DNA of 64,000 nucleotides from Tropicimonas sp. IMCC6043. GTDB taxonomy: Bacteria; Pseudomonadota; Alphaproteobacteria; Rhodobacterales; Rhodobacteraceae. Each line of letters opens with the position of its first letter. The stretch's first letter is position 1. The stretch is taken from contig NZ_SELO01000014.1 in assembly GCF_004146235.1 (NCBI RefSeq), positions 44,498-108,497 on the forward strand, given 5' to 3'. The notes below the pieces were generated by a model. That model was not told where the DNA came from. It was given only the letters and a program-made list of their open reading frames with translations, and did no database searches. Of this stretch, positions 8,294 through 18,593 are shown one piece after another. The position numbers and the translations under genes were made by a program.

Positions 8294-8941
8294 CTAGAAC
8301 GGGCAGGCCGCCTCGAACTGCATCACCGCTCCGCCCTCCGGATGCCGGAGGTTCAATCGCTCCGAATGCAGCATCAGCCGCGGCGCCGCCCGGGCCGGAC
8401 CCTCCGCATAGAGCGGGTCGCCGAGGATCGGGTGGCCGATCTCGGCCATGTGGACCCGGAGCTGGTGGCTGCGCCCGGTCTCGGGCAGAAGCTCGACCCG
8501 CGTTTCCCCTGCGCCGCGCTCCCGTACTCGCCAGCGCGTCCGCGCCGGCCGGCCGCGGTCGACATCCACCCTCTGTTTGGGCCTGTTGGGCCAGTCGGCT
8601 GCGAGCGGAAAGTCGATGACTCCCTCCTCCGCGTCCATCCGCCCGAAGACCCGGGCGACATATCCCTTCGACAGGTGCCGCCGCTCGAACTGAAGCCCGA
8701 GATGCCGCTGCGCCGCGCGTGTCCGCGCGAAGACCATCACGCCCGACGTGTCGCGGTCCAGCCGGTGGACCAGGAGCGTGCCCGGATAGGCCACCTCAAG
8801 CCGCGCGAGCAGGCAATCGGCCAGTTGCGGCCCCTTGCCCGGAACCGAGAGCAGGCCCGTGGGCTTGTCCACAACCAGAAGCTGTGCATCGAGATGCAGC
8901 ACCACGAGAGGCGCCGTCGGAGGGGCGTAGGGCTCGTTCAC
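8294..8941 (-). CDS. RluA-family RNA pseudouridine synthase
   Basis: This enzyme isomerises a uridine in rRNA or tRNA to pseudouridine. The 215-residue product has the catalytic motif HRLDRDTSG with Asp62, preceded by VVDKPTGLLSVPGKG and followed by GRSHQLRVHMAEIGHPILGD, all classic RluA-class elements. There is no S4 domain, as in RluA/TruC-like short members. The start is a GTG whose last base pair overlaps the stop of the upstream GFA gene (GTGA), so translation is probably coupled. It ends the thiolase-GAF-GFA-pseudouridine synthase operon. The RNA target cannot be assigned from sequence. Confidence 0.9.
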   Translation of the reverse strand: MNEPYAPPTAPLVVLHLDAQLLVVDKPTGLLSVPGKGPQLADCLLARLEVAYPGTLLVHRLDRDTSGVMVFARTRAAQRHLGLQFERRHLSKGYVARVFGRMDAEEGVIDFPLAADWPNRPKQRVDVDRGRPARTRWRVRERGAGETRVELLPETGRSHQLRVHMAEIGHPILGDPLYAEGPARAAPRLMLHSERLNLRHPEGGAVMQFEAACPF

Positions 8942-9324
8942 GGCGATCGCGGCACGCCGTCCTCGCCGATCTCGTAATAATCGCCCTTGTCGTCGCAAAA
9001 GATGTGTTTCTCGATCCGGAGGTCCGTCGGCGCATCGAGCGCCCCGAGCGAGAAGGACAGCATTTCCGACCCCGACTCGTTCCAGAACAGGAAGGACCCG
9101 CAGCGCGGGCAGAACCCGCGCGTGGCGATCTCGCTGGCGGCGTACCATTGCACGTTGCCCCGGATGTCGATCGCCGCCCGCGGCGCCAGCGCCGAAGCCC
9201 AGAGATGGCCGCTCTGCCGCCGGCACTGACCGCAATGGCAGATCGAGGCGCCCGAGACGGGGCCATGGACTGTGAAATTCACCGCGCCGCAGAGGCAGTG
9301 GCCGTGCCGCGTTTCATCCGACAT
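8938..9324 (-). CDS. GFA-family (glutathione-dependent formaldehyde-activating enzyme-like) zinc protein
   Basis: The 128-residue product belongs to the GFA/CENP-V fold, with two zinc sites. The visible ligands are Cys10 and Cys12 in HCLCGAV, the cluster CHCGQC at 29-34, and FCPRCG with Cys72 and Cys75. True Gfa catalyses glutathione-formaldehyde adduct formation, but most family members, including this one, have no proven activity. The ATG at 9324 (MSDETRHG) is chosen over longer frames because it starts just before the domain. It overlaps the GAF gene by 11 bp and the pseudouridine synthase by 4 bp. Confidence 0.88.
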   Translation of the reverse strand: MSDETRHGHCLCGAVNFTVHGPVSGASICHCGQCRRQSGHLWASALAPRAAIDIRGNVQWYAASEIATRGFCPRCGSFLFWNESGSEMLSFSLGALDAPTDLRIEKHIFCDDKGDYYEIGEDGVPRSP

Positions 9325-9772
9325 TCGCAAACACTTTCTCGAGGATCGTTCCCAGCCCCGCAGCATCCACCGGCGTGAAGGCCGCGGGGAGGTCGCTGTC
9401 GATATCGAGCACGGCGATCAGCGTCCCGGTCCGGTCACGGACCGGCAGGACGATCTCGGAGCGCGTCGAACTGGCACAGGCGATATGGCCGGGGAAGGCG
9501 TCGACATCTTCGACCAGCTGCACCTCGCCGGTCCGCGCCGCCGCGCCGCAGACGCCGCGGTCAAAGGGGATGGTGAGGCAGCCATGCCCGCCTTGATACG
9601 GCCCGATCTTCAGGAGCCCCGGCGCCACGACCCGATAGAAACCGGTCCAGTCGAACCGCGCGTCGGCGTGATGGATTTCGCAGGCGAGCGTTGCCATGAG
9701 CGCCAGCGCGTCGGTCTCGCCCTCCGACAGCGCCAGAACCCGCGCTTCCAGATCCGCATAATCGAGCCGCAT
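9314..9772 (-). CDS. msrC: GAF-domain free methionine-(R)-sulfoxide reductase
   Basis: This cytoplasmic enzyme repairs free methionine-R-sulfoxide. The 152-residue single-GAF product has the fRMsr hallmarks: GPYQGGHGCLTIPF, GVCGAAARTG and HIACASSTRSEIVLPV, giving three conserved cysteines at 65, 75 and 99. The length matches E. coli MsrC closely. It starts 10 nt after the thiolase stop, so the two are one transcript. With the peroxiredoxin nearby it adds to a theme of oxidative-damage repair, although the operon partner is metabolic. Confidence 0.9.
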   Translation of the reverse strand: MRLDYADLEARVLALSEGETDALALMATLACEIHHADARFDWTGFYRVVAPGLLKIGPYQGGHGCLTIPFDRGVCGAAARTGEVQLVEDVDAFPGHIACASSTRSEIVLPVRDRTGTLIAVLDIDSDLPAAFTPVDAAGLGTILEKVFANVG

Positions 9773-9782
9773 CGTTTTCCTC

Positions 9783-10943
9783 CTATGGCCGCTCGATGGC
9801 AATGGCCGTGCCTTCGCCTCCGCCGATACAGATCGCCGCCACGCCACGCTTCAGGCCGTGCCGTTCCAGCGCGTGCAGCAGTGTGACCAGAATACGTGCG
9901 CCCGAGGCGCCGATCGGATGGCCAAGTGCGCAGGCGCCGCCATGGATGTTCATCCTCTCGCGCGGCACCGACATCTCGCGCATGAAGGCCATGGGCACAA
10001 CCGCGAAAGCCTCGTTGACCTCCCATAGGTCGACATCGCCGACAGACCAGCCGGTCCGGTCGAGCAGCTTGCGCGCCGCCGGTGCCGGAGCGGTGGTGAA
10101 CCATCCCGGCGCCTGGGCGTGGCTCGCATGGCCGAGGATTCGCGCGCGTACAGGTAGGCCGGCATCCTCCGCCGCCAATACCAGCGCTGCCGCGCCATCA
10201 GAGATCGAGGAGGAATTGGCCGCCGTCACGCTGCCGCCGTCACGAAAGGCTGGCTTCAGTTGCGGGATCCTGTCCGGCCGCGCCTTGGCCGGCTGTTCGT
10301 CCTCGGAGAAGACGGTGTCGCCCTTGCGTCCGCGCACCTTCACCGGGACGATCTCCGCCGAGAGGGCCCCGCTCCGCTGTGCCTCCAGAGCGTTCGAGAG
10401 CGACGCCAGCGCATAGGCGTCCTGGTCCGCGCGGGTGAAACCGAAATGATCCGCGCAGTCCTCGGCGAAACTGCCCATCAGCCGCCCGGTGTCATAGGCA
10501 TCCTCGAGCCCGTCGAGGAACATCGAGTCCTGGACGACCTGGTGGCCGATCCGCGCGCCCGCGCGCATTTTCGGCAGCAGGTAGGGCGCGTTGGTCATGC
10601 TCTCCATGCCGCCCGCCACCATCACCCGCGCCTGCCCGAGCGCGATCCGGTCATAGGCCAGCATCGCCGCCGCCATCCCCGAGCCGCACATCTTGTTGAG
10701 CGTCGTCGCCGGCACCGACGCGTCCAGTCCGGCGCCGAAGCCCGCCTGCCGCGCCGGCGCCTGCCCCTGCCCGGCCGGCAACACGCAGCCCATGACGAGC
10801 TCCTCCGCACCCGCCGTGCGCGCATTCTCCAGCGCTCCGCGAATTGCCACCGCGCCCAGCTCATGCGCTGTCAGCGGCGCGAATGCCCCTTGGAACCCGC
10901 CCATCGGCGTGCGCACCGCGCCGGCTATAACCACTTGGTTCAT
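9783..10943 (-). CDS. Acetyl-CoA acetyltransferase (thiolase)
   Basis: This enzyme either condenses two acetyl-CoA or cleaves 3-ketoacyl-CoA. The 386-residue product has all thiolase landmarks: acyl-accepting Cys86 in LNKMCGSG, GGMESMTNAPYLL, NEAFAVV, the catalytic His in GGACALGHPIGASGAR, and the second catalytic Cys in CIGGGEGTA. It is slightly shorter than the usual 391-394. The gene is the head of a four-gene operon (thiolase, MsrC, GFA, pseudouridine synthase), and no other beta-oxidation or polyhydroxybutyrate gene lies alongside. Biosynthetic versus degradative direction is unresolved. Confidence 0.93.
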   Translation of the reverse strand: MNQVVIAGAVRTPMGGFQGAFAPLTAHELGAVAIRGALENARTAGAEELVMGCVLPAGQGQAPARQAGFGAGLDASVPATTLNKMCGSGMAAAMLAYDRIALGQARVMVAGGMESMTNAPYLLPKMRAGARIGHQVVQDSMFLDGLEDAYDTGRLMGSFAEDCADHFGFTRADQDAYALASLSNALEAQRSGALSAEIVPVKVRGRKGDTVFSEDEQPAKARPDRIPQLKPAFRDGGSVTAANSSSISDGAAALVLAAEDAGLPVRARILGHASHAQAPGWFTTAPAPAARKLLDRTGWSVGDVDLWEVNEAFAVVPMAFMREMSVPRERMNIHGGACALGHPIGASGARILVTLLHALERHGLKRGVAAICIGGGEGTAIAIERP

Positions 10944-11032
10944 GATCTTCTCCCTCTGCCCGACGACACATACCGAATGGTAAGGTTTTTCGTCCAGTTT
11001 GACCGGCGTCCGGAATGGTCAGGAGGCACGCT

Positions 11033-11377
11033 ATGGAGTTCGAAACGACCCGCCAGGGTGGCATCCTGCGGATCAACGTTCTGGCCGAACGCATTGATGC
11101 CGCCTGCGCGATCGAGTTCAAGGACCGGATCCGGGAGCTTTGCGGGGAGGAGCCGCCCCGGGTGATCCTGGACATGCAGAGGGTCGACTTTCTCGATTCC
11201 TCCGGCCTCGGCGCCGTCGTCGCGGTGATGAAGATCCTCGGCAAGGACCGTTCGCTCGAACTGGCCGGGCTGAGCACCAAGGTCTCCAAAGTGTTCCGGC
11301 TGACACGGATGGACTCGGTCTTCAAGATCCACCCTTCGGCCGCAGCGGTCATGAAATCGAACGCCAGCGCCGCGTGA
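11033..11377 (+). CDS. rbaV: STAS-domain anti-sigma factor antagonist (RbaV/RsbV-like)
   Basis: This is the antagonist in a partner-switching circuit: unphosphorylated it captures the kinase/anti-sigma protein, and phosphorylated it releases it. The 114-residue product is a complete STAS domain with the phospho-acceptor region DFLDSSGLG (Ser56/57). The ATG at 11033 has a strong AGGAGG 6 nt upstream. Its stop overlaps the start of the downstream histidine-kinase-like gene (TGATG). The order matches rbaV-rbaW of Rhodobacter capsulatus, which modulate gene transfer agent production. The symbol rests on order and family, not on alignment. Confidence 0.8.
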   Translation: MEFETTRQGGILRINVLAERIDAACAIEFKDRIRELCGEEPPRVILDMQRVDFLDSSGLGAVVAVMKILGKDRSLELAGLSTKVSKVFRLTRMDSVFKIHPSAAAVMKSNASAA

Positions 11378-11919
11378 TGAAACCAGATCGTGCCCCCCGC
11401 GGTGTCCCCAGCCGGAAGGATCCTGCCGATGCGGCCGGTTCGAAAAGCCGGACCAGCGACGGCAGAGACACGCCGCCCCCCCAACCTGCCCGAAGCCTGA
11501 GCCGGAGCATCGAGTCGACGCCGCGTGACGTCCGCCGGGCACTGAAAACCATTTCCGGCGAACTCGCGTTGCAGGGAATTGGCGAAACGGATCGCGAGGC
11601 GATCGAGGTCGTGCTTGCCGAGTGCATGAACAATGTCGTGGAACACGCCTTCGGGGAGACGCCGGGCAGACGGTTCGACTTGCGCCTGCATATCGCCGAC
11701 GACCAACTCTTCTGCCGGGTGGAGGACCGAGGCAAGCCGATGCCCGGTCTCGCCCCGCCCGCGGGACGATTGCCGGATCTCCCGGTGAGACTCGAGGACC
11801 TGCCCGAGGGCGGTTTCGGTTGGTTCCTGATAAGGGAGTTGACGTGTGATTTGCGCTATTGCCGGCGGGATGACCGAAACAGCCTGACGTTCCAGATTCC
11901 GCTCGGCCGCTGCGACTGA
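11377..11919 (+). CDS. rbaW: Serine kinase/anti-sigma factor with HATPase_c fold (RbaW/RsbW-like)
   Basis: This protein would bind and phosphorylate the STAS partner and sequester a sigma factor. The 180-residue product carries a GHKL ATPase domain from about residue 50. The N-box is ECMNNVVEHAF (82-92), the G1-type motif VEDRGKPMPG (115-124), and the G2-type motif GGFGWFLI (145-152). The first 45 or so residues are an unusual, basic and proline-rich tail that looks disordered. Neither the cognate sigma factor nor a PP2C phosphatase is adjacent, as in R. capsulatus, where rbaY lies elsewhere. Confidence 0.82.
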   Translation: MKPDRAPRGVPSRKDPADAAGSKSRTSDGRDTPPPQPARSLSRSIESTPRDVRRALKTISGELALQGIGETDREAIEVVLAECMNNVVEHAFGETPGRRFDLRLHIADDQLFCRVEDRGKPMPGLAPPAGRLPDLPVRLEDLPEGGFGWFLIRELTCDLRYCRRDDRNSLTFQIPLGRCD

Positions 11920-12055
11920 CACCGCCGCGGCATGGGGTCCTCGAATTGCCCCGCCACCGGATCAGGCCGAGCGCGGCCGCGGCGGCCGGACGCACCTCCT
12001 AGCGGCTGGACGAACTCCTCTTCCCTGCGCAGGATGCCGGCGAAAGGAGAAGACA

Positions 12056-13636
<1,581 letters not shown>

Positions 13637-13668
13637 GATCGCTCAGGAAAGGAAGTCTACGGCGCGCG

Positions 13669-13995
13669 TCAGTTCAGTTGGAAATGCAGCGGGTAGACGC
13701 CGTCTTCGAACTCGCCGAAAAGATCCGGAAGGTCGGGATGATCCACCGGCTCGCCGGAGTTATCGGGTACAAGGTTCTGTTCGGAGACGTAGGCGACGTA
13801 GTAGCTCTGATCGTTTTCCGCCAGAAGGTGGTAGAACGGCTGCTCCTTCTCGGGGCGCGCGTCCTCGGGAATCGAGTCGTACCACTCCTCGCTATTGGAG
13901 AACATCGCGTCGACATCAAACACCACGCCCCGGAAGGGATGCTTCCGGTGCCGGACGACCTGTCCGAGATGGTATTTGGCATGACTCTTAAACAT
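13669..13995 (-). CDS. hspQ: Heat shock protein HspQ (hemimethylated DNA-binding family)
   Basis: In enterobacteria HspQ is a small Lon-associated proteolysis factor that was first described as binding hemimethylated oriC DNA. The 108-residue product has the whole YccV domain: KYHLGQVVRHRKHPFRGVVFDVD, then PFYHLLAEND and YVSEQNLVPD. The length matches the family. It is monocistronic, with a 392-bp gene-free region upstream. In this organism the methylation context would be GANTC (ccrM is about 24 kb away) rather than GATC. Confidence 0.92.
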   Translation of the reverse strand: MFKSHAKYHLGQVVRHRKHPFRGVVFDVDAMFSNSEEWYDSIPEDARPEKEQPFYHLLAENDQSYYVAYVSEQNLVPDNSGEPVDHPDLPDLFGEFEDGVYPLHFQLN

Positions 13996-14129
13996 AGTTC
14001 GTAGTCCCCACCTCCCCTGAGTAAGCCTTCGACAGGCGCGTGTCCATGCTATGGGGCGGAAAACATGGGAAACAGACTGTGAACCAAGGTCCGACAGTGC
14101 TCGAAATCGTCGTACCCAATTCCGACATC

Positions 14130-14290
14130 GGTCCTGCGAAGGCGCGCGCCGGCAGCCGAACCCGCCGCACGGCAGGACGGACGAAATGAGGGGTGCGCGG
14201 CTCGGTCCGTCTGGTCATCGAATTGATGCGTCCGACCAGTGCAATCCTGTCGCGAACGCATGCATTTCCCGTCCAGATGACGGCTTTTTG
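14130..14290 (+). ncRNA. Candidate structured small RNA in a gene-free region
   Basis: The 392 bp between hspQ and the SLT lipoprotein gene (13996-14387) contain no convincing open frame. On the plus strand three successive stem-loops occur: 14173-14213 (9-bp stem with one bulge), 14226-14261 (closing stem ATGCGT/ACGCAT with inner paired blocks), and 14269-14283 followed by five T. A smaller hairpin lies at about 14133-14154. The order of stems and a terminal T-run suggests a short independent transcript. No good promoter is visible and I recognise no RNA family. Confidence 0.3.
14269..14289 (+). terminator. Probable rho-independent terminator of a plus-strand transcript
   Basis: CCGTC, a 5-nt loop and GACGG are followed directly by CTTTTT. 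The nearest upstream plus-strand gene ends at 13636 with hspQ on the other strand in between, so this terminator has no obvious gene to serve. Confidence 0.5.
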
Positions 14291-14387
14291 CTTCCATTGT
14301 TGGCGGTTTGACATTTCCTCGCGGCCGGATTTGCCCTAAAGTCGGACGCAATAACGAGCAGTGAAAAAACAATGATTGGACAGGCGG

Positions 14388-14969
14388 ATGACCCGGATAT
14401 TCTGCGCCCTGTGCCTTGTCGCGGCCCTCGCCGGTTGCGGCGGCGGCAAGCATTCCCCCAGAAACCTCGACAATGCCTGCAGCATCGTCGACCAGCGCCC
14501 GAATTACCTGCGGGCGATGAAATCCACCGAGCGCAAATGGGGCGTTCCGGTGCCGGTGCAGATGGCAATCATCCACCAGGAAAGCAAGTTCGACGGCGAC
14601 GCGCGCACACCCTATCAATGGTCGCTCGGCGTGATCCCGATGGGGCGGCAAAGCTCGGCCTATGGCTATAGCCAGGCGCTCGACGGCACTTGGGACCACT
14701 ACCGCGACGAGACCCGAAATCGCGGCGCCAAGCGGGACAATATCCGCGACGCCACCGATTTCATGGGCTGGTACATGAACAAGACCAAAGAGAAGCTCGG
14801 CATTCCGCTCTCGGATGCGCGCGACCAGTATCTCGCCTATCACGATGGCTGGACCGGCTACAGCCGCGGCACCTACCGTTCCAAGAGCTGGCTCCTGACG
14901 GTCTCGGCGAATGTCGGTGCCCGCGCGGAACTCTACGAGCAGCAGCTGCGGTCCTGCGGCAAGATCTGA
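14388..14969 (+). CDS. Lytic transglycosylase SLT-domain lipoprotein
   Basis: This is a probable peptidoglycan lytic transglycosylase anchored in the envelope. The 193-residue product has a lipoprotein signal with lipobox LAGC (acylated Cys17). The goose-lysozyme-like region contains IIHQESKF with catalytic Glu65, then AYGYSQALDGTW and a closing YLAYHDGWTGYSRG. This pattern is the compact SLT type seen in alphaproteobacteria, EtgA-like rather than the long Slt70. The ATG at 14388 is preferred over an upstream TTG because it yields the signal peptide. It is a single gene, converging on lolA. Confidence 0.87.
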   Translation: MTRIFCALCLVAALAGCGGGKHSPRNLDNACSIVDQRPNYLRAMKSTERKWGVPVPVQMAIIHQESKFDGDARTPYQWSLGVIPMGRQSSAYGYSQALDGTWDHYRDETRNRGAKRDNIRDATDFMGWYMNKTKEKLGIPLSDARDQYLAYHDGWTGYSRGTYRSKSWLLTVSANVGARAELYEQQLRSCGKI

Positions 14970-14979
14970 GGACCGTTCG

Positions 14980-15576
14980 CTACTGCCGCCGCGCTTCCTC
15001 GTGGCGGATGTTGAAGAGGCTGGGCTGGAGCGTCACGCCCTTGGCCAGCTCTCCCAGCACGACCGTGGTCTGGTCGCCGCCGCCGTCGGTGATCACCCAC
15101 TGGCGGAGCTCGATCGGATTGGCTGTGAAAACGAGACGGATGTTGCCGTATTCGGGATGCTCCGGGTCCTGGGCGATAACGGTCGTGGTTTTGCCGTCGC
15201 TCTGATGACCGACGACCATGGAGCGCCGCGCGAGGTTCACGTTTCTCTCGAGGATCAGGTTCAGCGGCGTCTGACTGAGCGGAAACTGCTCGGCCGAACT
15301 GTTCGACTTGCCGTCGAAGATCGCCACCGTACCGCCGCCGGCCATCACGAGCGAATTCTCCGGCGGGTTGTATTCGAAGCGGATCCGTCCCGGGCGCTTT
15401 ATGTAGAGCCGGCCCGTCGAGATCGTGCCGTCGGCGTTGATCTGGGTGAACTCCCCCGACGCCGTCTGGAAAGAGTTGAGATAGCCCGAAATGGCGTTGA
15501 GCGAAAGCTTCTCCGCCATCGCCGGAGCGGCGAGCAGCAGCACGGCCGCGAGGGACATCAGGATCTTGCGCATCAT
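14980..15576 (-). CDS. lolA: Outer-membrane lipoprotein carrier protein LolA family
   Basis: This is a periplasmic chaperone that carries lipoproteins from the LolCDE complex to the outer membrane. The product has about 198 residues, with a cleavable signal peptide (MMRKILMSLAAVLLLAAPAMA). It shows LolA features such as FQTASGEFTQINADGTISTGRLYIKRPGRIRFEYNPP and a late QPSLFNIR. Two adjacent ATG codons (15576, 15573) could start it. It lies about 130 bp downstream of ftsK on the same strand, an arrangement I know from relatives. There is no LolB-like gene nearby. Confidence 0.9.
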   Translation of the reverse strand: MMRKILMSLAAVLLLAAPAMAEKLSLNAISGYLNSFQTASGEFTQINADGTISTGRLYIKRPGRIRFEYNPPENSLVMAGGGTVAIFDGKSNSSAEQFPLSQTPLNLILERNVNLARRSMVVGHQSDGKTTTVIAQDPEHPEYGNIRLVFTANPIELRQWVITDGGGDQTTVVLGELAKGVTLQPSLFNIRHEEARRQ

Positions 15577-15705
15577 GTGATCTGAGTAGGGGCTGGCCAC
15601 GCGGCTGACCAGTGGCAAAACCATCAAACAGCCGTGACCGGCGGTGGTCCGCCACAGCGTATCACGCGTCGTGTTGCGCAGGTCGTCGCGGCAATCCGCC
15701 CGTGC

Positions 15706-18576
15706 TTAGCTCTGTTCCGGAACGAGGATCTCTCGCTTGCCGACATGGTTCGACGCGCTGACGAGTCCCTCTTCCTCCATCTGCTCCACCAAGCGCGCCG
15801 CCTTGTTATAGCCGATCGCGAGCTTACGCTGGATGTAGGAGGTCGAGCACTTGCGGTCCCGGATGACGATCTGCACCGCCTGGTCGTAGAGCGCGTCCTC
15901 GCCGTCGGTGTTGCCGCCGAGGCCGAGCACGAGGTCTATGTCGCTTTCGGCATCCTCGTCCGGGCCCTCGACCACGCCGCCGACATAGGAGGGCGGGCCG
16001 AAGGCCTTGAGGTGGGTCACGATCTCCTCGACCTCCTCGTCGGAGACGAACGGGCCATGCACGCGGGTGAGCTTGCCGCCGCCGGCCATGTAAAGCATGT
16101 CGCCCATGCCGAGGAGCTGTTCGGCGCCCATCTCGCCCAGGATCGTCCGGCTGTCGATCTTGGAGGTCACCTGGAAGGAGATCCGGGTCGGGAAGTTCGC
16201 CTTGATCGTGCCGGTGATGACGTCGACCGATGGACGCTGTGTTGCCATGATCAGGTGGATGCCCGACGCTCGCGCCATCTGCGCAAGCCGCTGGATGCAG
16301 GCCTCGATCTCCTTGCCCGCGACCATCATCAGGTCGGCCATCTCGTCGACCACGACGACGATGAAGGGCAGAAGCTCGGGAGCGAATTCCTCGGTCTCGA
16401 AGACCGGTTCACCCGTCTCGTCGTCGAAACCGGTCTGTACGGTGCGCGAGAACATCTCGCCCCTGGCGAGGGCCTCGCGGACCCGGCCGTTATAGCCCTC
16501 GATGTTGCGCACGCCCATCTTGGACATCTTCCGGTAGCGATCCTCCATCTCGCCGACGACCCATTTCAGCGCCACCACAGCCTTCTTGGGGTCGGTGACG
16601 ACGGGCGAGAGCAGGTGCGGGATGCCGTCATAGACGGAGAGTTCCAGCATTTTCGGGTCGATCATGATCAGCCGACATTCCTCGGGGCTGAGCCGATAGA
16701 GCAGCGAAACGATCATCGTATTGATGGCGACCGACTTGCCCGATCCGGTGGTGCCGGCGATGAGCAGGTGGGGCATCTTGGCGAGGTTGGCCACGATAGG
16801 CGCGCCCCCAATATCCTTGCCGAGCGCCAGCGGCAGCGGCATGGAGCTGTCGCCGAACTCGCGCGCCGAGAGGATCTCGCGCAGGACCACCTTCTCGCGG
16901 TTGGCATTGGGCAGTTCGATGCCGATGACCGAGCGGCCCGGAACCGTAGAGACCCGCGCCGAGAGGGCGGACATCGAGCGGGCGATGTCGTCGGCAAGGC
17001 CGATCACGCGGCTGGCCTTGAGGCCCGGGGCGGGCTCGAGCTCATACATCGTGACCACCGGGCCGGGACGGACCGAGACGATCTCACCCTTTACGCCGTA
17101 GTCGTCGAGCACGTTCTCGAGCATCCGGGCGTTCTCCTCGAGCGCCTCGTCGGAGAGGACGTGGCGCGTGATCGAGGCAGGGTTGGTCAGCAGCGACAGT
17201 GGCGGTGCCTCGTAGACCTCGGCCTCGACTGGCTCGAAGGCGAGCGCGGGCTGCGCCTCGGCCTGCGCCTGGCGCGAGGGTTTGGGCACACCCCGTACCG
17301 GATGCTGCACCATCGGCTTGGGGTCCTCGGCCGGACCGGATGCGGCACGCGGCAGGATGCGCGGGGAGACCAGCGGGCCGGTGTCGCCGCTTTCCGGCAT
17401 CGCCGCGGCTGTCGGCGAAGCGGAGAGCGGATGTTGCAAGGCCGAAACCGGAATCGGCGGCATGTCGTCGATCTCGGCCATCGGCGCCGGCGGAACGGCG
17501 CCGGGAACCTTGAGGATCAGCGGATCGGGCTTGCGCTTGCGGACCACCGGCGGTTCGGTGCGGCCGACTTGCGGCTGCGGGCGCGCCGTGGCGTTGCGGG
17601 CGCGAAGCTTGATCGCATCGGCGATGCGGGCCTTGATCCGGTCCTCGCTCGGCGCTTCCAGGTCATCCAACGCCTCGGCCATCTCCGAAACTGCGGCGGG
17701 ATCCACGATCTCGGGTTCGGGCGCACGGCGCACCAGGGTCGACACCGAGGAGAACAGACCTCCGGGCCGGGACGTCCGGGCGGGCGGAACGGGCTCGGCA
17801 CGGCGCGCGGTCAGCGGCGGCTCGAGAACCGCCGCCTCCTCGGCCGCCGCGGCACGGGCCTCTGCGCGGCGGGCGCGGTGCGCGCTGCCCCTCTCCGCGG
17901 CGCCGCGGGCCACCGCGCTCGCGCCGGAGAGACCACGGCCGAACAGCCTCAGCAGCCCGTCATAGAGCAGGACGATGCCGACGACGAGGAAGCGGAGGAC
18001 GCGGCGCAGCTCCTGCGGCGTGAAGCCTGTGACGTAAGCGAGGAGAACCAGCGCGCCGAGGAAGATCGGCAGAGAAATAAGTCGCACGCCGAAACTCGCG
18101 GAAATCGGCAGGATGTTCAGCAGCGCGCCAAGCACGGTATCGCCGAACAGCCCGCCGAGGCCGAAACTGTGGCCCCAGGACTCGGGTGGCGCGATCGAGG
18201 AGGCAAAGACCGCGACGGCCGCAACGGCGACAGGGGCGAAGAGGATGCGGCCGAGCGCGCGCTCGGCGCCCTGATGGGCGATGAGCCGGAGCCCCCAGGC
18301 CAGCGTCAGCGCCGCCAGCACCCAGGCGCCGAAACCGACGACAATGAAGAGCGGCGCTGCGACCGAGGCGCCGAAACGGCCGAGCATGTTCTGCACCGGC
18401 GCGTCGGAGACCGAGAAATACGAAGGATCCTGCGGCGCGTAGCTTGCCAGCATCGCCCCGATGCCGACCGCAGTCAGCAGCAATGCGACGCCGATCAGTT
18501 CGCGGCCGCGCTTCTCGATCGCTTCCTGCATGCTCGCATCCAGGAGAGGGTCGCGCTGTCGGGTCTGAAATGCCAT
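15706..18576 (-). CDS. ftsK: DNA translocase FtsK
   Basis: FtsK is the septal DNA pump that clears chromosome dimers and helps XerCD recombination at division. The 956-residue product has an N-terminal membrane domain with about four hydrophobic segments (for example [17 protein letters not shown]). A proline- and arginine-rich linker follows, then the RecA-like motor with Walker [14 protein letters not shown] near residue 612 and Walker [14 protein letters not shown]. The winged-helix gamma domain ends the protein ([34 protein letters not shown], read here in parts). Aminotransferase upstream and lolA downstream run in the same direction. Confidence 0.97.
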   Translation of the reverse strand: MAFQTRQRDPLLDASMQEAIEKRGRELIGVALLLTAVGIGAMLASYAPQDPSYFSVSDAPVQNMLGRFGASVAAPLFIVVGFGAWVLAALTLAWGLRLIAHQGAERALGRILFAPVAVAAVAVFASSIAPPESWGHSFGLGGLFGDTVLGALLNILPISASFGVRLISLPIFLGALVLLAYVTGFTPQELRRVLRFLVVGIVLLYDGLLRLFGRGLSGASAVARGAAERGSAHRARRAEARAAAAEEAAVLEPPLTARRAEPVPPARTSRPGGLFSSVSTLVRRAPEPEIVDPAAVSEMAEALDDLEAPSEDRIKARIADAIKLRARNATARPQPQVGRTEPPVVRKRKPDPLILKVPGAVPPAPMAEIDDMPPIPVSALQHPLSASPTAAAMPESGDTGPLVSPRILPRAASGPAEDPKPMVQHPVRGVPKPSRQAQAEAQPALAFEPVEAEVYEAPPLSLLTNPASITRHVLSDEALEENARMLENVLDDYGVKGEIVSVRPGPVVTMYELEPAPGLKASRVIGLADDIARSMSALSARVSTVPGRSVIGIELPNANREKVVLREILSAREFGDSSMPLPLALGKDIGGAPIVANLAKMPHLLIAGTTGSGKSVAINTMIVSLLYRLSPEECRLIMIDPKMLELSVYDGIPHLLSPVVTDPKKAVVALKWVVGEMEDRYRKMSKMGVRNIEGYNGRVREALARGEMFSRTVQTGFDDETGEPVFETEEFAPELLPFIVVVVDEMADLMMVAGKEIEACIQRLAQMARASGIHLIMATQRPSVDVITGTIKANFPTRISFQVTSKIDSRTILGEMGAEQLLGMGDMLYMAGGGKLTRVHGPFVSDEEVEEIVTHLKAFGPPSYVGGVVEGPDEDAESDIDLVLGLGGNTDGEDALYDQAVQIVIRDRKCSTSYIQRKLAIGYNKAARLVEQMEEEGLVSASNHVGKREILVPEQS

Positions 18577-18593
18577 TCGCTCTGTCGTCCTTG

